A stretch of DNA of 64,000 bases from Kofleriaceae bacterium (GTDB lineage: Bacteria; Myxococcota_A; Polyangia; Haliangiales; Haliangiaceae): the NCBI GenBank assembly GCA_020633495.1, contig JACKDR010000004.1:248001-312000 (forward strand), written 5' to 3'. Positions 42,802 to 52,199 of this stretch are shown here, one piece after another. The stretch's first letter is position 1, and every line of letters begins with the position of its first letter. The position numbers were made by a program, and so were the translations under genes. The notes beneath the pieces are model-generated. The model was given only the letters and a program-made list of their open reading frames with translations, was not told the origin of the DNA and searched no databases.

Positions 42802-45054
42802 ATGAACCGCACCCGCACCTTCGCCTCGCGCGCCGCCGGCGCGCTCGCCCTGGCCGCGCTGGTGGCCTGTGGCCCCAAGGCGACCTCGGTCGTCACCCCG
42901 ACCCTGCCCGGCGACGGCGACGCCCACGTCGCCAAGCCGGTCGACAAGCCCGCCGACAAGCCCGCCGATCCGTGGACCGGCCGCACCGACCTGATCGAGC
43001 CGCCGGCGCCGCAGCCGCCGGCGGCGCTCAAGCTGCCGCCGATCGAGCGCTTCACCCTCAAGAACGGCCTGCAGGTGTTCGTGGTCAAGAGCGACCGCCT
43101 GCCCGAGGTCTCGATGCAGCTGGTGATCAAGGCCGGCCGCATCGACGAGCCCAAGGCGCGCCTCGGCGTCGCCGAGTTCGCCGCCGACATGCTGCCCAAG
43201 GGCACCAAGAAGCGGAACGCCCTGGCGATCGCCAAGGCGATCGACTTCGTCGGCGGCTCGCTCAGCGCCGACGCCAGCTTCGAGGCCACGCTGGTCAACT
43301 GCACCGTCATGGCGAAGGACCTCGGCACCTGCATGTCGCTGGTCCCCGAGATGGTGACCCAGCCGGCGTTCGCCGCCGGCGAGATGCCCAAGGTCCGCGA
43401 GGGCCTGCTCGCCGAGGTCCGCAACCGCCTCGACGACGCCGGGCAGCTGGCCGGCGCCCACTTCCAGAACCTGTTGTGGGGCGACGACCACGTCCGCGGC
43501 TGGATCCTCGGCGAGGGCTCGGTCAACGCGATCACCCGCGACGACCTGGTGGCGTGGCACAAGACCTGGTTCGCGCCCAACAACGCGATGCTGGCGGTGT
43601 CCGGCGACGTCGACGTCACCAAGCTCAAGAAGGACCTCGAGCGCGCGTTCGGCGGCTGGAAGAAGGCGACGCTGCCGCCGCACCCGACCTACGTCCAGCC
43701 CAAGCTCGACAAGGTCAAGATCCGCCTGGTCGACAAGCCCAAGCAGACCCAGACCCACATCCGCATCGGCCACTTCGGCATCGCCCACACCGACCCGCGC
43801 TACTTCGAGAGCCTGGTGTGGAACTACGTCCTCGGCGGCGGCGCCTTCAGCTCGCGCCTGATGAAGGTCGTGCGCTCCGAGGGCGGCAAGACCTACGGCG
43901 CCAGCTCGACCTTCGATCGCAACCTCGACGCCGGCTCGTTCGTCGCCGCGACGTTCACCCGCAGCGCCGAGACCGTGGCCACCGTCGAGCTCGTGCTCGG
44001 CGAGCTGTCGAAGATGCAGCAGAAGGGGCCGACCGCCGAGGAGGTCGCCGACGCCATCAGCAACATCGCCGGCAGCTACGCGCTGCGCTACCAGTCGGCC
44101 GCCGACGTCGCCAGCGCGCTGCTGGCCGCCGAGCTGCACGGCTTCGGCGAGCAGTACCTGACCAACTACGCGATCCGGGTCGGCCAGGTCGACGTCCAGT
44201 CGGCGCGCGAGGCCGCGTCCGAGATCCTCGACCCGGCGAACTTCGTGATCGTCCTGGTCGGCGACGCGTCGGTGATCGAGCCCCAGCTCAAGAAGGAGGG
44301 CTGGCGCTACGAGAAGGTCAAGTTCACCGATCCGATCGGCGAGCCGGTCCGCGAGCTGCCCAAGGCCGATCCGGCGCAGGAGAAGGCGGCGCGGGCGCTG
44401 CTCGCCGACGCGCTGGTCGCCAAGGGCAAGAAGATCGCGTCGATGAAGTCGCTGCGCATGGACGCCGACGGCACGCTCAGCACCCAGGGCCAGCAGGTCC
44501 CGGTGACGATCTCGCGCGTCTTCCAGGCGCCCGACAAGATGCGCGTCGACCTGACGCTGATGGGCAGCATCCAGATCTCGTACGCGATCGACGGCAAGAC
44601 CGGCTGGCAGGCCCAGAACGGCCAGGTCGAGGACATCGCCGCCGATCAGCTGACGACCCTCGAGGAGCAGCGCTGGCACGACCCCGAGTTCGTGCTGCTG
44701 CGGCCGGCCGAGAAGGGCACCAAGGTGCTGCCGCTGCCCGACGAGGACGTCGACGGCAAGGCGTGCAGCGTCATCAACCTGACCTCGGCCGACGGCGCCA
44801 ACACCGCGACGCTGTTCCTCGACAAGAAGACCAAGCTGCTGGTCCAGATCGCGTACCCGGAGAACGGCCGCGTCACGATCGACAGCTTCGACGACTACAA
44901 GGACGTCGGCGGCATCCAGATCGCCCACACCCGCGTCAGCAAGAGCAGCGGCGACAGCGCCGAGCTCAAGGTCACCAAGGTCGAGGTCGACGCCGCGGTC
45001 GACGCCACGCTGTTCGCGCGGCCCGCGGCGGCGAAGGGTACCAAGGGCAAGTGA
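42802..45054 (+). CDS. M16-like inactive peptidase subunit fused to a C-terminal lipoprotein-sorting-like domain
   Basis: The 750-residue lipoprotein (LVAC, Cys23) has two M16 halves at about 80-530. At the zinc site the sequence is GVAEFAADMLPKGT, so the His, Glu and His of HxxEH are replaced by Glu, Ala and Asp. It should not cleave peptides. The last 215 residues (KIASMKSLRMDADGTLSTQG; PDKMRVDLTLMGSIQISYAI; YKDVGGIQIAHTRVSKSSGD) resemble the LolA/outer-membrane lipoprotein-sorting fold. It follows the active M16 gene with almost no gap (a GTG at 42790 that overlaps the stop is an alternative start) and is coupled to a DUF4105 gene. Confidence 0.87.
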   Translation: MNRTRTFASRAAGALALAALVACGPKATSVVTPTLPGDGDAHVAKPVDKPADKPADPWTGRTDLIEPPAPQPPAALKLPPIERFTLKNGLQVFVVKSDRLPEVSMQLVIKAGRIDEPKARLGVAEFAADMLPKGTKKRNALAIAKAIDFVGGSLSADASFEATLVNCTVMAKDLGTCMSLVPEMVTQPAFAAGEMPKVREGLLAEVRNRLDDAGQLAGAHFQNLLWGDDHVRGWILGEGSVNAITRDDLVAWHKTWFAPNNAMLAVSGDVDVTKLKKDLERAFGGWKKATLPPHPTYVQPKLDKVKIRLVDKPKQTQTHIRIGHFGIAHTDPRYFESLVWNYVLGGGAFSSRLMKVVRSEGGKTYGASSTFDRNLDAGSFVAATFTRSAETVATVELVLGELSKMQQKGPTAEEVADAISNIAGSYALRYQSAADVASALLAAELHGFGEQYLTNYAIRVGQVDVQSAREAASEILDPANFVIVLVGDASVIEPQLKKEGWRYEKVKFTDPIGEPVRELPKADPAQEKAARALLADALVAKGKKIASMKSLRMDADGTLSTQGQQVPVTISRVFQAPDKMRVDLTLMGSIQISYAIDGKTGWQAQNGQVEDIAADQLTTLEEQRWHDPEFVLLRPAEKGTKVLPLPDEDVDGKACSVINLTSADGANTATLFLDKKTKLLVQIAYPENGRVTIDSFDDYKDVGGIQIAHTRVSKSSGDSAELKVTKVEVDAAVDATLFARPAAAKGTKGK

Positions 45055-46367
45055 TGCGCGCCCTGGCCGCCGCCGCGGTCGCCTGCGCCGCCCTCGCCGT
45101 CGCCGCGACGCCGGCCACGGCGGGGCGCGCCACCAGCCCGACGCCGATCTGCGATCACGCCGGCGACGAGCCGCCGGTGGTCGACCTCTACACCTTCGGC
45201 GTCGGGCCGCTGGTGTTCGAGAAGTTCGGGCACGCGATGCTGTGCCTGACCTACGCCGACACGCCGACGATCTGCTTCAACTACGGCATCACCGACTTCT
45301 CGCACCCCGACCAGCTGGTCTGGGGCTTCATGCGGTCGAAGCAGAAGTTCTGGGTCGACGGCGAGAGCCTGCGCAGCATGCTGGCGTTCTACGGCTCGGA
45401 GCGCGCCGACGACTTCGTCGAGCTGCCCGACCACCTGGGCCCGATGGGCGCGTGCCTGCTGGCGGCGCCCGGCGACGACGACTGCATGCACCACCAGGGC
45501 TACGGCGAGGACCGCGACATCTGGCGGCAGCGGCTGCCGCTGGCGCCGGCGCAGGCCATCGCGGTGCGCGACAAGCTGTGCCACGACGTCGAGCCCGCCA
45601 ACCGCTACTACATCTACCACCACTTCAAGGACAACTGCACGACCCGCCTGCGCGACCTGCTCGACACGATCTTCGACGGCAAGCTGCGCGACGGCGCCGG
45701 CGTCGCGTACCCGATCACGTTCCGGCAGTTCGGCCGGCGCGGCCTCAACGAGTACACCGCGCTGCTCGGGCTGTCCGACTTCGTCACCGGGCGCGCGCTC
45801 GATCGCTACCCGTCGCACTGGGAGGCGATGTTCCACCCCGACGTCCTGCGCACCGCGGTCGCCGACAAGCTGGGCATCCCGGCCGAGCGCATCTACGCGC
45901 GCAAGGGCCCGCCGTTCCCGACCAGCGGGCCCAGCGGCCGGCCCTGGGTGATCTTGTTCTCGGTGCTGTTCACGCTGCCGCTGGCGCTGGCGCGGTGGCG
46001 CGGCCGCTTCGAGCGGACCGCGACGGTGATCGCGGTGGTGCCGGTGATCCTGATGACCGCGCTGATCTGGAGCATCTTCTTCCTGGTCTCGATCGACTGG
46101 ATCCGCTGGAACGAGGCCATGTTCCTGTTCGTCCCGACCGACGTCGCGCTGCTGTTCCTGGGCGCGACCCGGCGGCGGCAGTACGCGCGGATCCGCGTCG
46201 GCATGATCGCCGCGGTGTCGGCGCTGTGCGTGGTCGGCGTCTTCAAGCAGCCGCTGTGGGTGCCGGCGCTGACGCTGTTCCTGCCGATGGCGCTCTTGGC
46301 GTTCGACCTGCCGCCGCGGCGCTCGGGGCCGGCGCCGGTGCCTACCGGCTCGACGCCAGCCGCTTGA
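45054..46367 (+). CDS. DUF4105 (Lnb-type) protein with C-terminal membrane helices
   Basis: The 437-residue protein has a signal peptide (about 1-25). The DUF4105 domain has YTFGVGPLVFEKFGHAMLCL, CFNYGITDFSHPDQLVWGFM and YYIYHHFKDNCTTRLRDLLD, the last with the Cys and Asn kept in this NlpC/P60-like family. From about residue 300 four hydrophobic helices follow (WVILFSVLFTLPLALARW; VIAVVPVILMTALIWSIFFL). The family is linked to lipoprotein or envelope processing in other bacteria, but no reaction is established here. The start overlaps the M16-like gene stop (TGATG). The end overlaps the convergent HEAT gene by 26 nt. Confidence 0.88.
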   Translation: MRALAAAAVACAALAVAATPATAGRATSPTPICDHAGDEPPVVDLYTFGVGPLVFEKFGHAMLCLTYADTPTICFNYGITDFSHPDQLVWGFMRSKQKFWVDGESLRSMLAFYGSERADDFVELPDHLGPMGACLLAAPGDDDCMHHQGYGEDRDIWRQRLPLAPAQAIAVRDKLCHDVEPANRYYIYHHFKDNCTTRLRDLLDTIFDGKLRDGAGVAYPITFRQFGRRGLNEYTALLGLSDFVTGRALDRYPSHWEAMFHPDVLRTAVADKLGIPAERIYARKGPPFPTSGPSGRPWVILFSVLFTLPLALARWRGRFERTATVIAVVPVILMTALIWSIFFLVSIDWIRWNEAMFLFVPTDVALLFLGATRRRQYARIRVGMIAAVSALCVVGVFKQPLWVPALTLFLPMALLAFDLPPRRSGPAPVPTGSTPAA

Positions 46368-47208
46368 TGAACGGCACGACCTGCTTGGCGGTGAGCTCCT
46401 CGCCGACCGCCGCTACGCAGTCGAGGACGCCGTCGGCGATCTGCGCGTCGGTGGCGCCGGTCTGGGCCATCGCGCTGCCGGTCGCGGTGCCGGTCTGGTT
46501 GGCCGACCAGCGCTCGCTGCCGTCCTTGCCGCCCCACGGCGCGACCCGCATCGTCACCGTGCACTTGACGTCGGCGCGCCGGCCCTTCTTGGTGATCGTC
46601 ACCTGCGACACCGACGACGCGACGATGAACGCCTGGGTGCCCAGGCGATCGAGCTCGTCGCCGGTGGGCAGCGCGCCCGACCACTCGGTCTCGTAGTCCT
46701 TGCTGGCGCGCCGGACCTGGGCCTTGACCACCTTGCCCAGCTCGGTGAGCGCCTTGCTCGACGCCTTCTTCGACTGATCCTTGGGCGCGTCGACGTTGAC
46801 GAAGACCGCCGGGCCGCGGCTCGACAGCGTGTCGCGCAGGGTCGCCAGCGACTCGCCCGCGGTCTTGCGGACCTTGCGGTCCTTGTCGTCGGCCGCCGCC
46901 TTCTCGAGCGCGGCGATCGCCTTGTCACGCGCCGACTTCGCGGTCGAGGTCGTGACCAGCTTCTTGAGGCCGAGCGCGGCGACCCGGCGCACCGAGGCCT
47001 CGCGATCCTTGCGCAGCGCGGTGGCGAGCGCGACCACCGCGCGATCGTCGGCGACCTTCGACAGGCCGAGCGCCGCCGACAGCCGCACCTTGTACGAGCT
47101 CGCCGAGTCGAGCGTCTCGATCTGGTCGTCGATCGCGTCGGCGCGCGCCGGCGCCGCCGGGATCATCACGGCCATCGCCACGACGAGCGCGATCAGGCCC
47201 CGGCGCAT
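46342..47208 (-). CDS. Secreted HEAT-repeat protein
   Basis: The 288-residue product has a signal peptide (about 1-23, ending APARA). HEAT-like helices follow (YKVRLSAALGLSKVADDRAV; REASVRRVAALGLKKLVTTS; DRKVRKTAGESLATLRDTLS), then a beta-rich C-terminal domain (VTITKKGRRADVKCTVTMRV). ATG 47208 is used because a TACGAT box lies 7 nt upstream; ATG 47217 is the alternative. A periplasmic binding or scaffold role is likely. It converges with the DUF4105 gene. Confidence 0.8.
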   Translation of the reverse strand: MRRGLIALVVAMAVMIPAAPARADAIDDQIETLDSASSYKVRLSAALGLSKVADDRAVVALATALRKDREASVRRVAALGLKKLVTTSTAKSARDKAIAALEKAAADDKDRKVRKTAGESLATLRDTLSSRGPAVFVNVDAPKDQSKKASSKALTELGKVVKAQVRRASKDYETEWSGALPTGDELDRLGTQAFIVASSVSQVTITKKGRRADVKCTVTMRVAPWGGKDGSERWSANQTGTATGSAMAQTGATDAQIADGVLDCVAAVGEELTAKQVVPFIKRLASSR

Positions 47209-47215
47209 CGTCGCC

Positions 47216-47221
47216 ATCGTA
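47216..47221 (-). promoter_or_regulatory. -10 box for HEAT protein gene
   Basis: Read on the minus strand, TACGAT ends 7 nt before the ATG at 47208 and overlaps the upstream ATG at 47217, which it therefore disfavours. Confidence 0.5.
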
Positions 47222-47389
47222 ACACGCGCGCCGCCGCGACCCGCAGCGCGCATCGACGACGCCGCACGGCGTGGCGCGCTGCTACCTGCGCGCACATCGA
47301 GCAGCTCGCGGGGTGACACGCCGGTTTCGACGCAGCGGCGCCGGACGGATTCACGGCGCCCGGCGGCGGCGACCGCGCACCTGTGGGGG

Positions 47390-47395
47390 TAATGT
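47390..47395 (+). promoter_or_regulatory. -10 box for acyltransferase gene
   Basis: TAATGT ends 6 nt before the ATG at 47402. Confidence 0.45.
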
Positions 47396-47401
47396 CGGCG
47401 C

Positions 47402-48100
47402 ATGGGCATGGGCCTCACGCTGCGCGTCGTCGCCGAGCTGGCGCGGGCCTCGGTGCCGATCGCCGCCGAGGCGGCGGGCCACCGCCTGCGCCGCGACCGC
47501 GTCGACGCCCGCGCCCGCCGCTTCGGGGCGCGCACGCTCGAGGTGCTCGACGTCCAGCTGTCGGTCGAGCGCCAGGCCGAGCTGTCACCCGGGCGGGGCT
47601 ACGTCTACATGTTCAACCACCAGAGCCACCTGGACATCCCGGTGCTCTACGCGACCCTGCCGTCGCCGACGATCCGGTTCGTCGCCAAGGCCGAGCTGTT
47701 CCGGATCCCGCTGTGGGGCGCGGCGATGCGCCAGGCCGAGTTCATCGAGGTCGATCGGGGCGACCACGCGCAGGCGATGGCGGCGATGGCGCGCGCCGCG
47801 GCGCTGGTCGGCGACGGCGTCTCGATCGCGATCGCGCCCGAGGGCTCGCGATCGCGCGACGGCCGGATCGGGCCGCTCAAGAAGGGCGGCTTCCACCTCG
47901 CGCAAGGCACCGGCGCGCCGATCGTGCCGGTCGCGATCCGCGGCACGATCGACATCCTGCCGCGCGGCGCGCGGGCGATGCGCGGCGGCGTCCCGGTGCG
48001 GGTCGTGATCGGCGCGCCGATCGCCGCGGCCGGGCGACCGATCGAGGAGCCGATGGCCGAGGTCGCGGCGTTTCTCGAGCGGTACGTCGAGGGCAACTGA
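47402..48100 (+). CDS. 1-acylglycerol-3-phosphate O-acyltransferase-like (PlsC family)
   Basis: The 232-residue protein has the PlsC motifs: block I NHQSHLDIPVLY (H-x4-D), block II RFVAKAELFRIPLWGAAM, block III APEGSRSRDGRIGPLKKGGF and block IV VPVAIRGTIDILPRGA. It should acylate lysophosphatidic acid or a related lysolipid at the inner membrane. It lacks obvious transmembrane helices apart from a short N-terminal hydrophobic stretch. It stands alone between intergenic regions and has a leaderless-type start. Confidence 0.93.
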   Translation: MGMGLTLRVVAELARASVPIAAEAAGHRLRRDRVDARARRFGARTLEVLDVQLSVERQAELSPGRGYVYMFNHQSHLDIPVLYATLPSPTIRFVAKAELFRIPLWGAAMRQAEFIEVDRGDHAQAMAAMARAAALVGDGVSIAIAPEGSRSRDGRIGPLKKGGFHLAQGTGAPIVPVAIRGTIDILPRGARAMRGGVPVRVVIGAPIAAAGRPIEEPMAEVAAFLERYVEGN

Positions 48101-48132
48101 CCCGGGCGCCGGTCGGCGCGCGGCGCGAACGC

Positions 48133-48672
48133 TCAGGCGGCGCGGGCGCGCAGCGCCGCGAGGATCGCGTCCGGCGCCGCGTTGTCGCCGGCGTAGCCGG
48201 ACACGTGCGACCACAGGATCTCGCCGGCGGGCGAGACCACCAGGACGCCGCCCTGCTGCCAGTTGTCGCCCTGGGTGCGCCCCTGACGCTGGCCGTGGCG
48301 CAGCGCCGACAGCGCGGCGCCGGCGGCGCGCAGGTTGAAGACGGTGGTGACGCCGCGCTTGAGCCCGGCGGCCCGGTACACCTCGAGGCTGGGGTCGGTG
48401 TAGATCGTGCCGTCGTAGCCGAGGGCGTCGCGGAAGCCGTCGATGAACGACGGCGAGCCGTTGCCGATGATATGCAGCGTCGCGCCCGCGGCGGCGAGCT
48501 CGTCGCGGCGACGGCTCAGCGCGGCGACGTGATCGCGGCACAGGATGCAGCCGAAGTGGCGGACGAACACCAGCACCGCGGTGCCGTCGCGCCACAGCTC
48601 GCCGAGCTCGATCGGCGTCCGATCGGCGTCGAGGACGGTCATGCGGGCCAGGTCGTCGGCGCGGCTGGTCAT
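48133..48672 (-). CDS. Peroxiredoxin-like (AhpC/TSA 2 family) protein
   Basis: The 179-residue thioredoxin-fold protein has its redox site at FVRHFGCILCRDHVAALSRR (Cys42, Cys45). It continues GATLHIIGNGSPSFIDGFRD, GTIYTDPSLEVYRAAGLKRG and GGVLVVSPAGEILWSHVSGY. This is the pattern of peroxiredoxin-like/FAM213-type proteins, often annotated as AhpC/TSA antioxidant. The CxxC pair suggests disulfide chemistry rather than a one-Cys mechanism. A TATCGA box lies 5 nt before the ATG; ATG 48678 is the alternative. Confidence 0.87.
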   Translation of the reverse strand: MTSRADDLARMTVLDADRTPIELGELWRDGTAVLVFVRHFGCILCRDHVAALSRRRDELAAAGATLHIIGNGSPSFIDGFRDALGYDGTIYTDPSLEVYRAAGLKRGVTTVFNLRAAGAALSALRHGQRQGRTQGDNWQQGGVLVVSPAGEILWSHVSGYAGDNAAPDAILAALRARAA

Positions 48673-48735
48673 GCCCATCGATACCACGCCGGCCGCGTCC
48701 GCCCCGCGGCCGCGGCGACCGGCCCCCGGACGATG

Positions 48736-48754
48736 TACGGGTGTCTGACACCCG
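48736..48754. repeat. REP-like palindrome copy 1 (TACGGGTGTCTGACACCCG)
   Basis: The 19-bp element contains the inverted repeat CGGGTGTC/GACACCCG. It shares all but one base of the core with copy 2, about 70 bp away. Confidence 0.7.
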
Positions 48755-48819
48755 GCGGGGGGCGTGATCTCGGGCGGGTGGCGATGAGGACGCTTCGGGT
48801 GGCCGGCGGCCGGACGGTC

Positions 48820-48844
48820 GGTACGGGTGGCTGACACCCGTACC
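48820..48844. repeat. REP-like palindrome copy 2
   Basis: GGTACGGGTG and CACCCGTACC form a perfect 10-bp stem with a 5-nt loop (GCTGA). The core TACGGGTGGCTGACACCCG matches copy 1 at 18 of 19 positions. Confidence 0.75.
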
Positions 48845-49027
48845 GGCGGCGGCGGCGGCGGCCATCCGGACCGGCGGCCGGGTCGGAGAAGCTCGCAGCG
48901 TGGGGTCGGCCGGGGCCGCGGGCCGACGATCGATCGGGACTGATGGCCCCAGATCCGCGCCGCACCGCGCCGCGGCCCGTCACAACCTTGCGGAACGATT
49001 GTCTCGCGCCAAGGCCCGCACCTTGCT

Positions 49028-49033
49028 TATCCT
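49028..49033 (+). promoter_or_regulatory. -10 box for iron-sulfur flavoprotein gene
   Basis: TATCCT ends 6 nt before the GTG at 49040. Confidence 0.5.
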
Positions 49034-49039
49034 GTACAG

Positions 49040-51503
49040 GTGACCTGGGTGGTACCCCTCGTGCTCGGCGCCCTGGCGATCGTGCTGATGAGCGTCGTCA
49101 GCGCGCTGCAGGCCCGCAAGGCCCGGCGCGCCCGGGCCCAGCCCGCGGCGACGCCGGGGCCCCGCATCCTGGTCCACGACATCAACGACGACCGGTGCAC
49201 CGGCTGCGACGCCTGCGTCGCGGTGTGCCCGACCAACGTCCTCGACCTGGTCTCGAACAAGAGCCGGGTGCTGCGCTTCCACGACTGCATCCAGTGCGAG
49301 GCGTGCATGTGGGCCTGCCCCACCGAGGCCCTGGTCATGTTCCCCGAGGGCGCGCAGCCGCCGCCGCTCAAGGTCCCCGAGATCGACGAGAACTTCCAGA
49401 CCAAGGTGCCGGGCCAGTACCTGATCGGCGAGGTCGCCGGCAAGCCGCTGGTCAAGAACGCCGCCAACCTCGGCCGCGCCGTCGTCGAGCACATGCTGGC
49501 CAACGGCCTGCAGGCCAACCGCCAGCGCCGCCTCGGCGAGGGCTCCGACGCCAAGCAGGTCACCTCGGTCGACGTCGTGATCGTCGGCTCCGGCCCCGGC
49601 GGCCTGTCGGCGGCGCTGACCTGCATCCAGCGCGGGCTGTCGTACGTCGTCCTCGAGAAGGAGCAGATGATCGCCTCGACGATCGCTCGCTACCCCAAGG
49701 GCAAGCTGGTGATGGCCGAGCCGTACGACACGCTCAACGTGTCGTTCCTGCCGGTCTTCGACTCGAGCAAGGAGCAGATCGTCCCGATCTGGCAGGAGGT
49801 CGTCGACCGCATCGGCGTCGAGGTCAAGCTCGGCGAGGCGGTCGAGAGCGCGCAGCGCCAGGCCGACGGCAGCTTCGACGTCCGCACCACGGTGGCGGCG
49901 TACCGGGCCCAGCGCGTCGTCCTCGCCACCGGCACCCGCGGCAAGCCGCGGACGCTGCAGGTGCCCGGCGAGAACCTCACCAAGGTGTCCAACCTGCTCG
50001 ACGACCCGGCGGAGTTCCGCGGTCGCTCGGTGCTGGTGGTCGGCGGCGGCGACAGCGCCGTCGAGGCCGCGCTCGCGCTCGCCGACGCCGGCGCCAAGGT
50101 CATGGTGTCGTACCGCGGCCGCGCCTTCAACCGCGCCCAGCCCAAGAACAAGCAGGCGATCGAGAGCTACGTCGCGCAGAACCGGATCAAGGTGAAGCTG
50201 CAGTCGCAGGTCATCGCGTTCGAGGCCGAGTCGATGATCCTGCAGCTCGCCGACGGCTCGCAGAAGCGCTACCCCAACCACGCCGCGTTCGTGCTGATCG
50301 GCGCCGACCCGCCGGTGAAGTGGCTCGAGAAGCTGGGCGTCAAGTTCGTCGAGCGCCCCCACCAGTACGCGCTCGGCAAGACCGACGACTTCGTGCGCCG
50401 GATGCTCCCCGACGCCGCCGCCTGCCCCGAGACCGCCGCCGGCGCCGCCGCGCTGGTGCTCGGCCACGCCGCGCCGCCGGTCGACCGCGCGATCGCCGCG
50501 GTGTCGCTGCCGGCGCCGGAGCGCCCCGACGCCCGCGAGGTCACCGGCGCCCGCAAGTGGCTGCGCTCGGCGACGTCGCTGTTCACGCAGTCGCGCAAGC
50601 TCGACCAGCCGATGCCGCTGTCGGAGTTCGCCAAGCGCAGCCGCACCCACTCCGGCCAGGGCCGCCGCGACGCGCTGTCGCCGGGCGAGCGGACCCGGGT
50701 CCTGCGCATGCTGCGCGACGTCGGCGGCCGCCTCGCCGACGAGGAGTCGCAGGTGTCGTTCCTCGAGGCGGCGGCGCCGGCCCCGGCGCACGCGCCGCTC
50801 CACCTCGACCCCGACGATCTGTCGCCGCCGCCCGAGCCGCGCCTGCAGCGCGTCCCCGGCGCCGCGCCGCCGCCGCCGCCGCCGACCGGCGAGGTGTCGC
50901 CCAAGCAGGCGGTCATCGTCGGCCTCGCCAAGGCGATGTCGAAGGGGCCGACCAGCGCGCGCACGCGCCGCCCCAGCACCCAGCCGCCGGCCCACGGCAC
51001 GCCGCCGCAGGCGCTGCCACCGGCCCGGCTCAAGCGCCCCAGCGCCGCGCCACCGCCGCCGCCGCACCGACCGCGCGCCCCGCCGCGGCGACTGGCAGGA
51101 CGAGCCGACCCGCCAGGCCGACCCGGCGTCGGCGGCCGCGCTGCTGCGCCAGGTCCGCGACGGCGCGCCGCGCAGCCGTCCCGCCGGCGGCTTCGAGGAC
51201 GAGTCGACCCGCGCCGTCGACATGGACGCCGAGGCGATGATGCTGGCGGCCGACGACGCCCGGCCGACCGCCGAGCGGCCGCGCCAGAGCCAGGCCACCG
51301 GCAAGATCGACCTCGGGCCGCGCGCGGACTCGGCGCGGTTCGAGCGGGTCGCCCCCGAGGAGGATCCGACCGCGTTCGCCGACGTCAGCGAGCTGGTGCG
51401 GCGCGAGCGCACCCGGCAGGGGCCGACCCACGACGACCCGACCCGCGCGATCGACCTGGGCCGGACCCGCAGCCTGTCCGACGTCGAGTGGGATCTCGAC
51501 TGA
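49040..51503 (+). CDS. Membrane-anchored 2x[4Fe-4S] flavoprotein (YpdA/TrxB-like), frameshifted near the C-terminus
   Basis: The N-terminal helix WVVPLVLGALAIVLMSVV anchors the protein. A bacterial ferredoxin domain has two clusters (Cys53/56/59/63 and Cys83/86/89/93). A flavoprotein module with GSGPGG at about 183 and a second Rossmann GGGDSAVE at about 336 follows. The TrxB CxxC is absent; the layout is closer to YpdA-type or ferredoxin-NADP reductases. After about residue 480 come an Arg/Ser-rich region and a Pro/Ala linker. At about 51040-51110 the frame shifts by one base. The second frame ends SLSDVEWDLD with TGA at 51503. Electron transfer between NAD(P)H and low-potential carriers is inferred. 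Confidence 0.83.
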
Positions 51504-51558
51504 TGCCCGTGATGCCCGCCCTCGACGACGCGGCCGGCGCCGGGCCGGCGAGGCGCCG

Positions 51559-52137
51559 GTGAGCGAGCGCGGGCGCCCCGGCGTCAACGGCCACGGCCAC
51601 GGCCAGGCCGACGGCGCCGGCGTCGCCACCCGCGCCGGCACCGCGCGCGAGCTGCCGCTGTCCCCCGAGGGCTTCCGCGACCAGCTGCGCGCGCTCGCCG
51701 ACGGCTACGACCAGGGCGCGGCGACGTTCATCGAGCGCCGCGCCCGCCTGCCCGACACGCTGCGGGCGCTGGCCACGGTGCTGCGCGAGGCGGTGACCGT
51801 GCTGGGCCGCGCCGGGCTGCCCGCCGAGCTCGACCGCCTGCCCAGCCCGCGCCCGCTCGACAAGGGCCTGGTGCTCCGCATCGGCGGCACCAGCGCCGAC
51901 CGCGACGGCGACGGCGCGCTGCTGCCCGCCGAGCAGCCGGCGCAGCTGCGCATCGAGGTCCGCGCCGACGCCCGCCTGCAGATCGTCTGGGTCGGCCACG
52001 CGCTGATCGGCGAGCTGGCGCGCGAGCTCCACCGCGACGAGCCGCGCGCGCCCAGCGAGCTCGGCGTCCTCGGCTTCAAGCGCGAGGTCGTGCGCTTCCT
52101 CGAGGCCGCGCTGGCGTCGAGCTACCGCGGCGCCTGA
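51559..52137 (+). CDS. Hypothetical protein
   Basis: The 192-residue soluble protein has a His/Gly-rich start (GVNGHGHGQADGAG) and then mostly helices and two strands (LSPEGFRDQLRALADGYDQG; LVLRIGGTSADRDGDGALLP; LGVLGFKREVVRFLEAALAS). I do not recognise the family. It follows the iron-sulfur flavoprotein gene after 55 nt on the same strand and may be cotranscribed. GTG 51559 is used as start. Confidence 0.62.
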   Translation: MSERGRPGVNGHGHGQADGAGVATRAGTARELPLSPEGFRDQLRALADGYDQGAATFIERRARLPDTLRALATVLREAVTVLGRAGLPAELDRLPSPRPLDKGLVLRIGGTSADRDGDGALLPAEQPAQLRIEVRADARLQIVWVGHALIGELARELHRDEPRAPSELGVLGFKREVVRFLEAALASSYRGA

Positions 52138-52187
52138 CCGCGGCGCCTGACCGCGGCGCGGCCCGCCGCCGCGCCGCCCGCGTGTGC

Positions 52188-52193
52188 GATAGT
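52188..52193 (+). promoter_or_regulatory. -10 box for HU-like protein gene
   Basis: GATAGT ends 6 nt before the ATG at 52200. Confidence 0.45.
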
Positions 52194-52199
52194 CCCCGG

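Larger units (their letters stand above)
48679..49039. other. Intergenic region with two related palindromes
   Basis: This 360-bp region has no convincing gene. It lies between divergent genes and holds the two TACGGGTGnCTGACACCCG elements listed separately, plus the -10 box of the flavoprotein gene at its right end. Confidence 0.6.

Noticed and set aside
51503..51562. A 19-residue peptide gene at the end of the flavoprotein region
   Set aside because: Too short and without a ribosome site; it is the tail of the pre-frameshift frame.
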